A stretch of DNA of 64,000 nt from Arthrobacter alpinus (GTDB taxonomy: Bacteria > Actinomycetota > Actinomycetes > Actinomycetales > Micrococcaceae), in NCBI RefSeq assembly GCF_001445575.1, contig NZ_CP013200.1, positions 2,418,001-2,482,000 on the forward strand, read 5' to 3'. Within the stretch, counting starts at the first letter, position 1. Each line of letters opens with the position of its first letter. The notes under the pieces were generated by a model. That model was not told the DNA's origin. It did no database searches and was given only the letters and a program-made list of their open reading frames with translations. The position numbers and the translations under genes are program-made. Below are positions 48,677-58,178 of this stretch, piece by piece.

Positions 48677-49911
48677 ATGCGCCCCATGCAACATTCTTCC
48701 AAGCTAGCCAACGTCCGATACGAACTCCGTGGTCCCATCTTGCATGCGGCCCAAAAGATGGAGGCGGAGGGCCATCGTATCCTGCGCATGAATCTTGGCG
48801 ATACCGCCCCCTTTGGCTTGGAGGCGCCCGAATCCATTGTGGTGGACATGATCCATCACCTCCGCGGAGCCCAAGGCTACAGCGATTCCAAGGGCATTTT
48901 CTCCGCACGCACCGCCATCTCGCAGTACTACCAAACCAAGGGTTTGATGAAGATTGGTGTCGATGACATTTTTGTCGGCAATGGCGTCAGCGAGCTCATC
49001 TCCATGACGCTGCAGGCATTTTTGGAAAACGGAGACGAGATCCTCATTCCGGCTCCCGATTACCCGCTCTGGACCGCAACCGTCACCCTGACCGGCGGTG
49101 TCCCGTGCACTATCTGTGTGATGAGGACAATGAATGGTGGCCGGACATGGCTGACGTCGAGGCCAAGATCACCCCGGCGACCCGAGCCATCGTCATCATC
49201 AACCCGAACAACCCCACGGGCGCTGTCTACCCGGCGCACATTCTGGAAAAGTTTGTGGAGCTGGCTCGCACCTACGATCTGGTGATTTTCTCGGATGAGA
49301 TCTACGAGAAAATCCTTTATGACGGCCGTAGCCACATCCACATGGCATCGCTGGCCGATGATATTTGCGTGCTGACATTTAGCGGCTTGTCCAAGGCTTA
49401 CAGAATGCCCGGCTACCGTTCCGGTTGGGTGGCTCTCTCCGGGCCCCGTGCCGCGATGGCTGGCTTCAAGGAAGGACTGGAGTTACTGGCGTCCCTACGC
49501 CTGTGCGCCAACGTCCCGGCTCAACACGCCATTCAGACCTCTCTTGGCGGCTATCAGAGCATTGATGATCTAACCAAGCCCGGCGGACGCCTGCGCGAAC
49601 AGCGTGACAGGGCCTCGGCGCTGCTCAACGCACTGCCGGGCGTCTCTTGCGTGCCGGCCGCTGGGGCCATGTACTTGTTCGTAAAACTTGATCCCGCCCT
49701 GTACCCCATTGAATCCGATGAGAAGTTTGTGATTGACCTGCTGCAAGACCAGAAAATCCTGGTCAGCCACGGCACGGCATTCCACTGGCCCACCCCGGAT
49801 CACTTCAGGTTCGTGATCTTGCCCTCTGTGACTGACATTGATGAGGCCATCCGGCGTATCAGCACGTTCCTGGCCGTGTACCGCAGTAAAGCGGCTCTGA
49901 CGCGTCGCTAG
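48677..49911 (+). CDS. alaA: AlaA-type alanine aminotransferase, frameshifted
   Basis: A PLP-dependent class I aminotransferase close to AlaA, which interconverts alanine/2-oxoglutarate and pyruvate/glutamate. It has SSKLANVRYELRGPIL, AQGYSDSKG, NNPTGAVYP and the PLP Lys in FSGLSKAYRMPGYR. The frame breaks at 49103-49107: GGVPC runs on in one frame while HYLCDEDNEWW continues in the next; one missing G restores GGVPVHYLCDE. ATGs at 48668 and 48686 are alternative starts. A consensus error is likely, but a true mutation is possible. Confidence 0.85.
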
Positions 49912-50023
49912 TTGGCCGGGCCCGCGCCGGGCTGGGCCAGCTGGGTGCGCGGGAATAGTTTCACCGACCCTCTGGTTCCCCAAGTAGATACAAACGCATA
50001 TTTATTTGGATTGGATGGAAACC

Positions 50024-51082
50024 ATGGCCAGCAGCACTTCCTCGCCCCAGCAGTTTGAGCTGGGTTTGGACACTTTTGGAGACATCACCCTCGATGCCAC
50101 CGGTGCACCCAAGCCTGCCGCACACGTGATTCGCGACGTCGTCGAACAGGCCGTCCTGGCTGACAAGTTGGGTCTGGATTACTTCGGCGTTGGTGAACAC
50201 CACCGGGACGACTATGCCATTTCATCCCCGGACATGGTGCTCTCTGCCATTGCAGGACAGACTCAGCGCATCCGTTTGGGATCGGCCGTTACCGTGCTCA
50301 GTTCTGATGATCCCATCCGGGTGTTCCAGCGTTTTTCCACGCTCGACGCCGTTTCTTCTGGCCGCGCCGAAGTGACCTTGGGTAGGGGATCCTTCACGGA
50401 ATCCTTCCCCCTGTTTGGTTTTGACCTGGCCAACTATGAGGAGCTCTTTGAGGAGAAGCTGGAGCTGTTCAGCGAGCTGCGCAAGGAAGGCCCTGTTAGT
50501 TGGAGCGGAAACACCCGTCCGGACATGCATGGCCAAATGGTGTACCCGCACACCGAATCCGGATCACTGAAAACCTGGGTCGCGGTGGGTGGCAGCCCGC
50601 AGTCGGTGGTGCGTGCTGCACACTACGGACTGCCGTTGATGCTGGCCATCATTGGTGGTGAGCCGGCACAGTTCACTCCCTTTGCGGAGCTCTACCACCG
50701 GGCTCTGAAGGAATTCGGGCAGCCGGAACAGCCCATCGGTGTTCACTCACCCGGTCACATTGCCGCCACGGATCAGCAGGCCATGGATGAACTGTGGCCG
50801 CACTATGCCGCAGCTCACGGTCGCATTGGACGCGACCGTGGCTGGCCACCCATGACGCGGGCCGATTTTGACGCCACAGCCGGACCTACTGGTGCACTCA
50901 TGGTGGGCTCCCCAGAGACCGTGGCCAGAAAGATCACCACGGTGGCCACAGCGCTGGGCCTCTCGCGCTTTGACCTGAAGTACAGCCACGGCACGCTCCC
51001 TCACGAGGCCATGATGAAGAGCATCGAGCTGTACGCCACTGAAGTTGCCCCGCTCGTGCGGGAGAACCTTCACAAGGCATAG
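50024..51082 (+). CDS. LLM class flavin-dependent oxidoreductase (second copy)
   Basis: A 352-residue luciferase-like protein with GLDYFGVGEHH, LGSAVTVLSSDDPIRVFQRF and RGSFTESFPLFGFD, the same layout as the gene at 47535. Start codon uncertain: ATGs at 50015 and 50024 and a TTG at 50006 are in frame; GGATGG lies 6-7 nt before 50024. Substrate unknown. The two paralogs flank the aminotransferase gene. Confidence 0.87.
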   Translation: MASSTSSPQQFELGLDTFGDITLDATGAPKPAAHVIRDVVEQAVLADKLGLDYFGVGEHHRDDYAISSPDMVLSAIAGQTQRIRLGSAVTVLSSDDPIRVFQRFSTLDAVSSGRAEVTLGRGSFTESFPLFGFDLANYEELFEEKLELFSELRKEGPVSWSGNTRPDMHGQMVYPHTESGSLKTWVAVGGSPQSVVRAAHYGLPLMLAIIGGEPAQFTPFAELYHRALKEFGQPEQPIGVHSPGHIAATDQQAMDELWPHYAAAHGRIGRDRGWPPMTRADFDATAGPTGALMVGSPETVARKITTVATALGLSRFDLKYSHGTLPHEAMMKSIELYATEVAPLVRENLHKA

Positions 51083-51157
51083 CGTCAGCATCGCTTAGCA
51101 GCAAGGCTCAGCCTTAGTCTTGGCTCCGTCAAGAGTATGGCGAGTGTCGTCTAACAA

Positions 51158-51191
51158 TTGTGGCCCCCGCGCGTCCATGCGGGGGCCACAA
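51158..51191 (+). terminator. Terminator after second LLM gene
   Basis: A 13-bp stem (TTGTGGCCCCCGC with its complement at 51179-51191) has an 8-nt loop. It is GC-rich, with no strong T-tract. Confidence 0.7.
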
Positions 51192-51523
51192 CTGTGTGGT
51201 GAGGTGCTCGCAATGGTGGCTTCGGATCCCTTTTCTCACCATCGGGACCATAGTGATCAACGAAACACCGTGACCCGATCTTGGGACGGCGACGCCGCAC
51301 CAGTGTCCGGTCCGGCGTCATGGCAATGGGCTGGTTCCACGGAGACAGCGGGAGCCTGTTGATCTTTGCGCCAGCGGTCCCAGCGCCCGGAAATCCGGGT
51401 CAAATCGCCTCTGGCGGACTGCTCGCACTGTTGAGCAGCGCAGGAATTCTACTCACAACATTGTCGGCTTCCTGCGCAGCGTGTTCCCTGCGGCCCGTGC
51501 TGGCGTGGCCCTTAAACACCACG

Positions 51524-51556
51524 GTTTACCCTTTGTTCACCTTCCGTTAACCTTAA
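51524..51556 (+). promoter_or_regulatory. PHO box: three 11-bp direct repeats (PhoP-binding site)
   Basis: GTTTACCcttt, GTTCACCttcc and GTTAACCttaa follow each other exactly every 11 bp. Direct GTTCACC repeats of 11 bp are the known PhoP target in Streptomyces. It lies 151 bp before pit, the low-affinity phosphate transporter gene, in the right orientation and place for phosphate control. Confidence 0.78.
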
Positions 51557-51707
51557 GTGGGGTCACTGGACACCAAGCAGGGCAAAATCATCGTAGGATC
51601 GTAAGCGGTTCGGTTCGTCAGCACTGCCGCAAGTCATCGGCGTTGGCACAAGATTTCCGGCTATCTGTTCACAGTCTCGCTTACGCCCTCTCAAGATTGG
51701 ATCGCGG

Positions 51708-53146
51708 GTGGATCTCACCTTCATGGTCGTGCTAGTTATAGCACTGGCCCTCTTTTTTGACTTTACGAATGGCTTTCACGACACAGCCAACGCCATGGCT
51801 ACGCCCATTGCCACAGGAGCCATCAAACCCAAGACTGCAGTGGCGCTGGCCGCGATCTTGAACTTGGTTGGCGCCTTCCTGTCCACAGAGGTGGCCAAGA
51901 CCATCTCCGGTGGCATCATCAACGAGGGTGGGCCCAACGGTGTGGCTATTACCCCAGGGATGATCTTCGCCGGTTTGATGGGTGCGGTGTTGTGGAACCT
52001 GTTCACCTGGCTTCTGGGATTGCCTTCCAGTTCCTCGCACGCACTCTTTGGTGGCTTGATAGGTGCTGCCATTGTGGGCACCTGGTCCTTCGGGGCGGTG
52101 AACTTCGCCGTGGTTGTCTCCAAGGTGTTGCTGCCAGCGGTCTTGGCCCCTGCCATTGCCGGTCTGGTGGCCTACCTGTGTACCAAGTTGGCATATGGCA
52201 TCACCCGCCGTTCCGATCCGGACTCCGGCGACAAGCTGACACAGAAGCGCGGCGGTTTCCGTCGCGGCCAGGTCTTTAGCTCCTCGTTGGTAGCGCTGGC
52301 ACATGGCACCAACGATGCCCAAAAGACCATGGGTGTCATCACCTTGGTTCTGGTGGCATCGAATCTGCAGGAAGCCGGAACCGGCCCGCACCTCTGGGTC
52401 ATTGCGGCTTGTGCGGTGGCCATTGCTGGCGGGACCTATGTGGGTGGGTGGCGCATCATCCGCACCCTGGGCTCAGGTCTGACCGACGTCAAGCCGGCGC
52501 AGGGTTTCGCCGCCGAAACCAGCACCGCCGCAGCCATTTTGGCCTCCAGCCACCTGGGCTTCGCGCTCTCCACCACGCACGTGGCCTCCGGGTCCGTGAT
52601 TGGTTCCGGTCTTGGACGTAAGGGTTCAACCGTGCGCTGGGGGCCATCGGCAAGATTGGTATTGCCTGGTTACTCACGCTGCCAGCAGCCGCAATAGTTG
52701 GCGGCCTCGCTGCCTTGCTGATGCGAGTAGGGGTCGTGGGCGTTGTCATTGTCGCCGTCTTGGGACTTGGCGCGATCTTGTTCATGTTCTTCTTGTCCCA
52801 ACGTGAAACTGTGGATCACAGTAACGCTCTGAGTGACGTTGACGCCGTGGGCGACGCCATGCACATTCCCAGCAAGAAGGAACGTGACCGTCTCGCGGCG
52901 AAGGCTGTCTCCGCCCAGAAGGTTGCCGCCAAAGCAGCTAAGCGTGCCGCAGAAACAGATGCTGCCCGGGCCGACGCCCAGAGCGCATTGGACCGTGCGG
53001 ACACGGCTGTGTTGAAGGCCATGACGAAGGCGGCGCTCGAGGCGCAAATGCCCAAGGTCAAGGCCAAGACGGCGGTAGCTGAGCACGCCACTGAGCACGC
53101 ACCGAAAGTCGCAACCGGGCTCGACGCGCAGGAGGAAAACAAATGA
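51708..53146 (+). CDS. pit: Inorganic phosphate transporter (Pit family), frameshifted
   Basis: A low-affinity phosphate permease of the PiT family. Repeated motifs GFHDTANAMATPIA and GTNDAQKTMG, plus LPSSSSHALFGGLIG and LSTTHVASGSVIGSGLGRK, are clear. The frame breaks at 52639-52643, a run of five G: restoring a sixth gives RWGAIGKIGIAWLLTLPAAA and continues to the stop at 53146. The rebuilt protein is about 479 residues with a Lys/Ala-rich tail from about residue 390. A small membrane protein gene overlaps its stop. Confidence 0.85.
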
Positions 53147-53397
53147 TTGACTGGTTCGCCTTTGTCACAGTGGGCCTGACAACCCTTATTGGCGCCGTAT
53201 TTGTGGTCACCATGTACTCTTTGGGCGTGCGCTTTACAGCAGTGAGTGGTGATGACGCCGGCCGCATCAACCACGTGGCTAGGTGGGGCTCCTATATTTG
53301 CTTCGGCTTTTGCGTGCTAGCCGTTGTGACCGCCATCATTTTGATCGTGCCTCCCTTGAACAAGGCGGCTGGCGCCGTCCTCAGCATGATCTTCTAG
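53143..53397 (+). CDS. Small membrane protein coupled to phosphate transporter gene
   Basis: An 84-residue protein with two hydrophobic helices (WFAFVTVGLTTLIGAVFVVTMY, split as FAFVTVGLTTLIGA and VFVVTMY; YICFGFCVLAVVTAIILIV). No family recognised. Its ATG overlaps the pit stop (ATGA), which implies translational coupling and a shared transcript, and hence a possible role with phosphate transport. Confidence 0.8.
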   Translation: MIDWFAFVTVGLTTLIGAVFVVTMYSLGVRFTAVSGDDAGRINHVARWGSYICFGFCVLAVVTAIILIVPPLNKAAGAVLSMIF

Positions 53398-53416
53398 AGG
53401 ATTCGTTCGTCAACGC

Positions 53417-53471
53417 ACGACGCCGGGCATGTTCCTTCCGCTACAGCGGCAAGGAACATGCCCGGCGTCGT
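53417..53471. terminator. Terminator between pit operon and thioesterase gene
   Basis: A perfect 21-bp inverted repeat (53417-53437 with 53451-53471) with an inner CCG/CGG pair, between convergent genes; TTAGTTTAAA follows. Confidence 0.9.
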
Positions 53472-53486
53472 TAGTTTAAAAACTGG

Positions 53487-53945
53487 TCAGTCGGAGAGGA
53501 TCATGTTGGTGATGCGGCAGGTGGAGAGGCGTTGGCCGGCTTCATTGGTCATGACCACCTCGTGGGTGGTGAGTGTCCGGCCCAGGTGAACGGGGGTGGC
53601 CGTGCCGGTGACCAGGCCGCCGGCAGCACCGCGATGATGTGTGGCATTGATCTCAATGCCCACCACGCGGGACGTGGGCCCGGCGTGGAAAGCGGCGGCG
53701 AAGGAACCCAGCGTCTCGGCTAAAACAACGTGCGCGCCACCATGCAGCAAACCGGTGACTTGCGTGTTTCCCTCCACTGGCATGGTGGCAACCATGGAAT
53801 CGGCGCTCATGTGAGTGAAGACGATCCCCATCTTCTCCACCAGCGTCCCTACGCCGTGGCGGCTCAGCATGGAATGGTACTCGTCGGGGACCCCTGCGGC
53901 GAGGAGTTCGGCGGAACGGGGGTGGGGTGTGAATTTATCGCTCAT
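53487..53945 (-). CDS. Hotdog-fold thioesterase (PaaI-like)
   Basis: A 152-residue acyl-CoA thioesterase of the PaaI/YdiI type. HGVGTLVEKMGIVF, GLLHGGAHVVLAETLGSFAA (HGG with the catalytic acidic residue in AETLG) and NATHHRGAAGG are conserved. Substrate unknown. The ATG at 53943-53945 is chosen; the open frame upstream overlaps polA. It is divergent from polA, with 19 bp between starts. Confidence 0.91.
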   Translation of the reverse strand: MSDKFTPHPRSAELLAAGVPDEYHSMLSRHGVGTLVEKMGIVFTHMSADSMVATMPVEGNTQVTGLLHGGAHVVLAETLGSFAAAFHAGPTSRVVGIEINATHHRGAAGGLVTGTATPVHLGRTLTTHEVVMTNEAGQRLSTCRITNMILSD

Positions 53946-53964
53946 GATGACTAGGCTTGCACCT

Positions 53965-56715
53965 GTGAGTGATTCTGCCAAGACGGCCCCCCAGTCCACT
54001 GTTGCACCAACCCCCGTAACCGGGACCTCTGCCGAACGTCCGGGAGGCGAAACGCCCAGGATGCTGGTCATTGATGGTCACTCCATGGCGTTCCGTGCCT
54101 TCTACGCGCTGCCCCCGGAGAACTTCGCCACCGACACCGGCCAGCACACCAATGCCGTTCATGGCTTCACCTCGATGCTGCTGACCATGATTCGCCAGCA
54201 GAAGCCCACCCACGTGGTGGTGGCTTTTGACTTGGACACCCCCACGTTCCGATCTGTGGAGTACACGGAATACAAGGGTGGGCGCAACAAGACGCCGGAG
54301 GAGTTCTACGGCCAGATTGATTTGATCATCAAGGTCATGGCCGCCATGCGCATCCCCACCATCTCGGTGGACGGCTTCGAGGCCGATGACATTATCGCCA
54401 CGCTTTCCGTCCAGGGCGAGGCGGCCGGCTGGGACGTCCTCGTGGTCTCTGGTGACCGTGACGCCTTCCAGCTCATTACCGACAAGGTGCTGGTGCTGTA
54501 CCCCAAAAAGGGCATCTCCGATATCCCGCCCATGGATGCTGCGGCCGTTCAGGACAAGTACCTGGTCCCGCCCAACCGTTATTCGGATCTGGCCGCCCTG
54601 GTGGGTGAATCCGCGGACAACCTGCCCGGCGTGCCTGGCGTGGGGCCCAAGACTGCCGCGAAATGGCTCAAGCTCTATGGCAGCTTGGATGGGGTCCTGG
54701 AAAATGTGGACGCCATTGGCGGCAAAGTGGGGGAGTCGCTGCGCAACCATGTTGATGACGTGAAGCGCAACCGGCGCCTGAATCACCTGCTGCGCGACAT
54801 GGACCTGCCGGTAGCCATCACCGACACCGTACTGCAGTCCCCGGACCGTGAGGCCGTCGAGGAGCTCTTTGACGCCCTCCAGTTCAACACGCTGCGCAAG
54901 CGCCTGTTTGACCTCTTTGCCGAGGAGGAACCGGACGACGCCGGAGAAGCTCACCAAGTGCCCGTTCACCAGGTTCTCACCGAGGCAGCCGCCCTGACGC
55001 AGTGGCTTGCCGCCGGTACAGCTGGCGCCCCTGTGGCGGTGGATGTGCTCAGCGAAAAGGCAGGGCTGGCCTTCGAAGCCGTTGCGGTGGCGCTGGTACG
55101 TAAGGATTCCGCCGTCGTGGTTGAACTGGGAACCGCCGATCAGGAGCTGGAGTCAGCTCTGGCCGCATGGCTTGGCTCCGATGGGCCCAAGGTAGTTCAC
55201 GAGTACAAGGAGGCGCTCAAGGCGCTTTCTGTCCGCGGGCTGACGCTGTCTGGTGTTGTCGATGACACCTCCTTGTCCGGTTACCTGATTCAGCCGGATC
55301 GCCGCAGCTACGAGCTCTCTGCGCTGAGCCAGGTACACCTGAAGGTGTCCTTTGAGTCCGGCGGCGGAGAATCCGGGCAGCTGGACTTGGGCCTAGAGGG
55401 TGATGCAACCTTCAGCGATGCCGTCCAGCGCGGCTACGTGGCCTTATTGCTGAGTGAACACTTCGCACCCATGCTGGTGGAGCGCGGTGCCGCCAACTTG
55501 CTGCACGAGCTGGAACTACCGCTTGCCGCGATTCTGGCCACCATGGAATTGACAGGTATAGACGTCTCGCAGGAGCGTCTGACCACGCTGCTCACAGATT
55601 TCACCGCGGCCATGAATGCGGCGCAAGAAGCTGCCTTTGCCGCTATTGGCCACGAGGTCAACCTTGGCTCTCCCAAGCAGCTGCAGGAAGTGCTCTTTGA
55701 GGAATTGGGTCTGCCCAAGACCAAGAAGATCAAGACCGGTTACACCACCGATGCGGCGTCCTTGAAGATGCTGCTGGAGAAGACCGGCCATGAATTCCTG
55801 GCGCAGCTCATGGCTCATCGTGAGGCCTCCAAGCTGAAGCAAATGGTGGAAACGCTGAAGAAGTCCGTGGCGGAGGACGGCCGCATTCACACCACCTACG
55901 CCCAGAATGTTGCCGCGACTGGCCGGTTGTCCTCCAACAACCCCAATCTGCAAAACATCCCGATCCGAACCGAAGAAGGACGCCGAGTCCGGGACATCTT
56001 CGTGGTCAGTGAAGGCTATGAATGCCTGCTGGCCGCGGATTACTCGCAAATTGAAATGCGCATCATGGCCCACCTCTCCGGTGACGCTGGCCTGATTGAG
56101 GCCTACGCGCTGGGCGAGGATTTGCACCGCTATGTGGGCTCACATGTGTTTGGTGTGGCCCCGGAAGAGGTCACTTCCGCCATGCGTTCCAAGGTCAAGG
56201 CCATGTCCTATGGTCTGGCCTACGGGCTGACCAGCTTTGGCCTGTCCAAGCAGTTGGAAATCTCGGTGGATGAAGCCCGCACCCTGGTCAAGGACTACTT
56301 TGACCGGTTCGGTGGGGTACGCGACTACCTGCGCGGTGTGGTGGAACAAGCGCGCATTGACGGCTACACCTCCACCATTGAGGGCCGCCGACGCTACTTG
56401 CCGGATCTGGCCAGCACCGACCGCCAGCTGCGTGAACTGGCAGAACGTGTGGCACTGAATTCACCCATCCAGGGTTCAGCTGCCGACATCATCAAACAGG
56501 CCATGCTCGGGGTCGACGGGGCGCTCAAGGACCAGAGCCTGAAGTCGCGGATGCTGTTGCAGGTCCATGATGAATTGATCCTGGAAATCTGGCCGGGGGA
56601 GCTTGACGCAGTCAAGGCCCTGGTCATCGTACAGATGGGTGCCGCCGCACAGTTGCAGGTCCCCCTGGAAGTGCAGGTGGGTCTGGGCGCCAGCTGGAAC
56701 GACGCCGGCCACTGA
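53965..56715 (+). CDS. polA: DNA polymerase I
   Basis: A 916-residue polymerase with an N-terminal 5'-3' exonuclease (LVIDGHSMAFRAFYAL, VVAFDLDTPTFR, GVPGVGPKTAAKWL), a central 3'-5' exonuclease-like domain lacking clear catalytic residues, and a C-terminal polymerase (motif A AADYSQIEMRIMAHLS, motif C QVHDELILEI). It processes Okazaki fragments and repairs DNA. The GTG at 53965 (VSDSAKTAPQ) is chosen; ATG 53947 would add six residues. Confidence 0.95.
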   Translation: MSDSAKTAPQSTVAPTPVTGTSAERPGGETPRMLVIDGHSMAFRAFYALPPENFATDTGQHTNAVHGFTSMLLTMIRQQKPTHVVVAFDLDTPTFRSVEYTEYKGGRNKTPEEFYGQIDLIIKVMAAMRIPTISVDGFEADDIIATLSVQGEAAGWDVLVVSGDRDAFQLITDKVLVLYPKKGISDIPPMDAAAVQDKYLVPPNRYSDLAALVGESADNLPGVPGVGPKTAAKWLKLYGSLDGVLENVDAIGGKVGESLRNHVDDVKRNRRLNHLLRDMDLPVAITDTVLQSPDREAVEELFDALQFNTLRKRLFDLFAEEEPDDAGEAHQVPVHQVLTEAAALTQWLAAGTAGAPVAVDVLSEKAGLAFEAVAVALVRKDSAVVVELGTADQELESALAAWLGSDGPKVVHEYKEALKALSVRGLTLSGVVDDTSLSGYLIQPDRRSYELSALSQVHLKVSFESGGGESGQLDLGLEGDATFSDAVQRGYVALLLSEHFAPMLVERGAANLLHELELPLAAILATMELTGIDVSQERLTTLLTDFTAAMNAAQEAAFAAIGHEVNLGSPKQLQEVLFEELGLPKTKKIKTGYTTDAASLKMLLEKTGHEFLAQLMAHREASKLKQMVETLKKSVAEDGRIHTTYAQNVAATGRLSSNNPNLQNIPIRTEEGRRVRDIFVVSEGYECLLAADYSQIEMRIMAHLSGDAGLIEAYALGEDLHRYVGSHVFGVAPEEVTSAMRSKVKAMSYGLAYGLTSFGLSKQLEISVDEARTLVKDYFDRFGGVRDYLRGVVEQARIDGYTSTIEGRRRYLPDLASTDRQLRELAERVALNSPIQGSAADIIKQAMLGVDGALKDQSLKSRMLLQVHDELILEIWPGELDAVKALVIVQMGAAAQLQVPLEVQVGLGASWNDAGH

Positions 56716-56756
56716 CACCCTCCATCATCAGCTGACTCAACCCACCAGGAGCCACC

Positions 56757-58178
56757 ATGAGCACCGCCAGCGAGAAGTCCACCCGCCACCAACGTCCCTT
56801 TCCCTATGAGCTGCGTTCCTTCCCTGTTCGTTTTGAGAACGGAGAAGTTCCCTCAGAAGTGGGCCATTGGATCCAGGCGGTTGCCCTGGGCTTCTATGGG
56901 GCCGCCCCTGCTCCGGAGTTGTATCAACACCTGGTGACGGCCGAGCAGGTGGACGGGCGCATGGTCATCGGCGCCTATTTGACCGACTCCGTGGCACCGG
57001 CGGGTGCATGGGGTGTTCACTACCCGGTGGCAACCTACGCCTACCACCGAAAGACGCTCAACGTGGGTGCGGGAACGTTGCTTCCAGTCCATCAGATCAC
57101 TGCCGTCACAGTGCGCCCCAGCCACCGCCGTCGTGGATTGCTCAGGGCCATGATGAGCTCGGACCTGGCTCAGGCCAAGGCGGCAGGGCTTCCAATGGCG
57201 GCACTGACAGCGTCGGAAGCCACCATTTACGGGCGGTTCGGCTTCGGCGTGGCCACTCACGAATGCTCGGTGGAAGTTGACGTCAAGGGCGGCCTGATGT
57301 TCCATAATCCGGCCGCAGCACGGCAAGGCAGTGTGGAAGTGGCTGATGCCCAGGTCATCCTCGAGCTGCACAACGAGGTCTTCGCCAAGGTCCATGGATC
57401 AACGTATGGCTCCATCGGCCGCCAAGACACGTACCGTTTCATGGCGGCCGGTCAGGGCAGCTACGAATCGATGGAGCCCATCAAGAAGATTCGGGCCGCG
57501 CTGCACTACAACGCCGCTGGGGAGCTGGACGGCTATGTAACGTACACGCCCAGCGAGGGCAAGGATCGCTCCTCGGTGGAAATCGTGGATCTGCTGGCAG
57601 CCACCGAGGACGCCTATCTGGCCCTGTGGAACTACTTGGGCTCCTTGGACTTGATCGATGTCATCACGTGGGATCGGGCGCCGCTGGTTGATCCGCTGGA
57701 ATGGGCCATTGCCGCCAAGCGGGACTACCGGCGTTCCAAGACCGAAGATTTGCTGTGGCTGCGCATTCTCGATGTCCCAGCCGTACTGGCGGCGCGGCAC
57801 TATCAGCACGACGGAAGCATCACCGTACATGTGGGCGACCAATTGGGGCATGCCTCCGGGTTGTTCCGCATAGAGGTCGACGGCGGCAGGGCCACGGTGA
57901 CACGGCTGGCCGAGACTGCTGGGGGAGCCGAGCATCACGGCCTCAGGGATCACCTCGATGGCCACGCCGCAGCCTATCCGGACAGTCACGTGGACGTGGA
58001 TGAGGCACCTGAACTAAGTCTTGGTGTTGCTGAACTCTCCAGTTTGTATCTTGGCGGGGTATCGGCGCGGACTTTGAGTGCTGCCGGCCGCCTTCAAGAA
58101 TACAAATCCGGGGCTGTAGACCGCTTCGATGCTCTCTTCAGCCCGACGAGCACGCCCCACTGTTTGACCCACTTTTAA
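56757..58178 (+). CDS. Eis-like GNAT N-acetyltransferase
   Basis: A 473-residue protein built like mycobacterial Eis: an N-terminal GNAT domain (ITAVTVRPSHRRRGLLRAMM binds acetyl-CoA; EATIYGRFGFGVATHECSVEV), a second GNAT-like part and a C-terminal SCP2-like domain. Eis enzymes acetylate amines, including aminoglycosides, but the substrate here is unknown. AGGAG precedes the ATG. Its 3' end overlaps the convergent permease gene by 4 bp. Confidence 0.88.
   Translation: MSTASEKSTRHQRPFPYELRSFPVRFENGEVPSEVGHWIQAVALGFYGAAPAPELYQHLVTAEQVDGRMVIGAYLTDSVAPAGAWGVHYPVATYAYHRKTLNVGAGTLLPVHQITAVTVRPSHRRRGLLRAMMSSDLAQAKAAGLPMAALTASEATIYGRFGFGVATHECSVEVDVKGGLMFHNPAAARQGSVEVADAQVILELHNEVFAKVHGSTYGSIGRQDTYRFMAAGQGSYESMEPIKKIRAALHYNAAGELDGYVTYTPSEGKDRSSVEIVDLLAATEDAYLALWNYLGSLDLIDVITWDRAPLVDPLEWAIAAKRDYRRSKTEDLLWLRILDVPAVLAARHYQHDGSITVHVGDQLGHASGLFRIEVDGGRATVTRLAETAGGAEHHGLRDHLDGHAAAYPDSHVDVDEAPELSLGVAELSSLYLGGVSARTLSAAGRLQEYKSGAVDRFDALFSPTSTPHCLTHF

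Larger units (their letters stand above)
51083..51707. other. Long upstream region of the phosphate transporter gene
   Basis: This 625-bp stretch holds the terminator of the preceding oxidoreductase gene (51158-51191) and the PHO box (51524-51556). Short open frames, such as one at 51281-51550, have no recognisable product. No RNA gene was seen. Confidence 0.6.

Noticed and set aside
51281..51550. 89-codon frame upstream of pit
   Set aside because: It runs through the PHO box region and shows no recognisable domain.
53935..54969. 344-codon frame antisense to polA
   Set aside because: It mirrors the 5'-3' exonuclease domain and has no family features.
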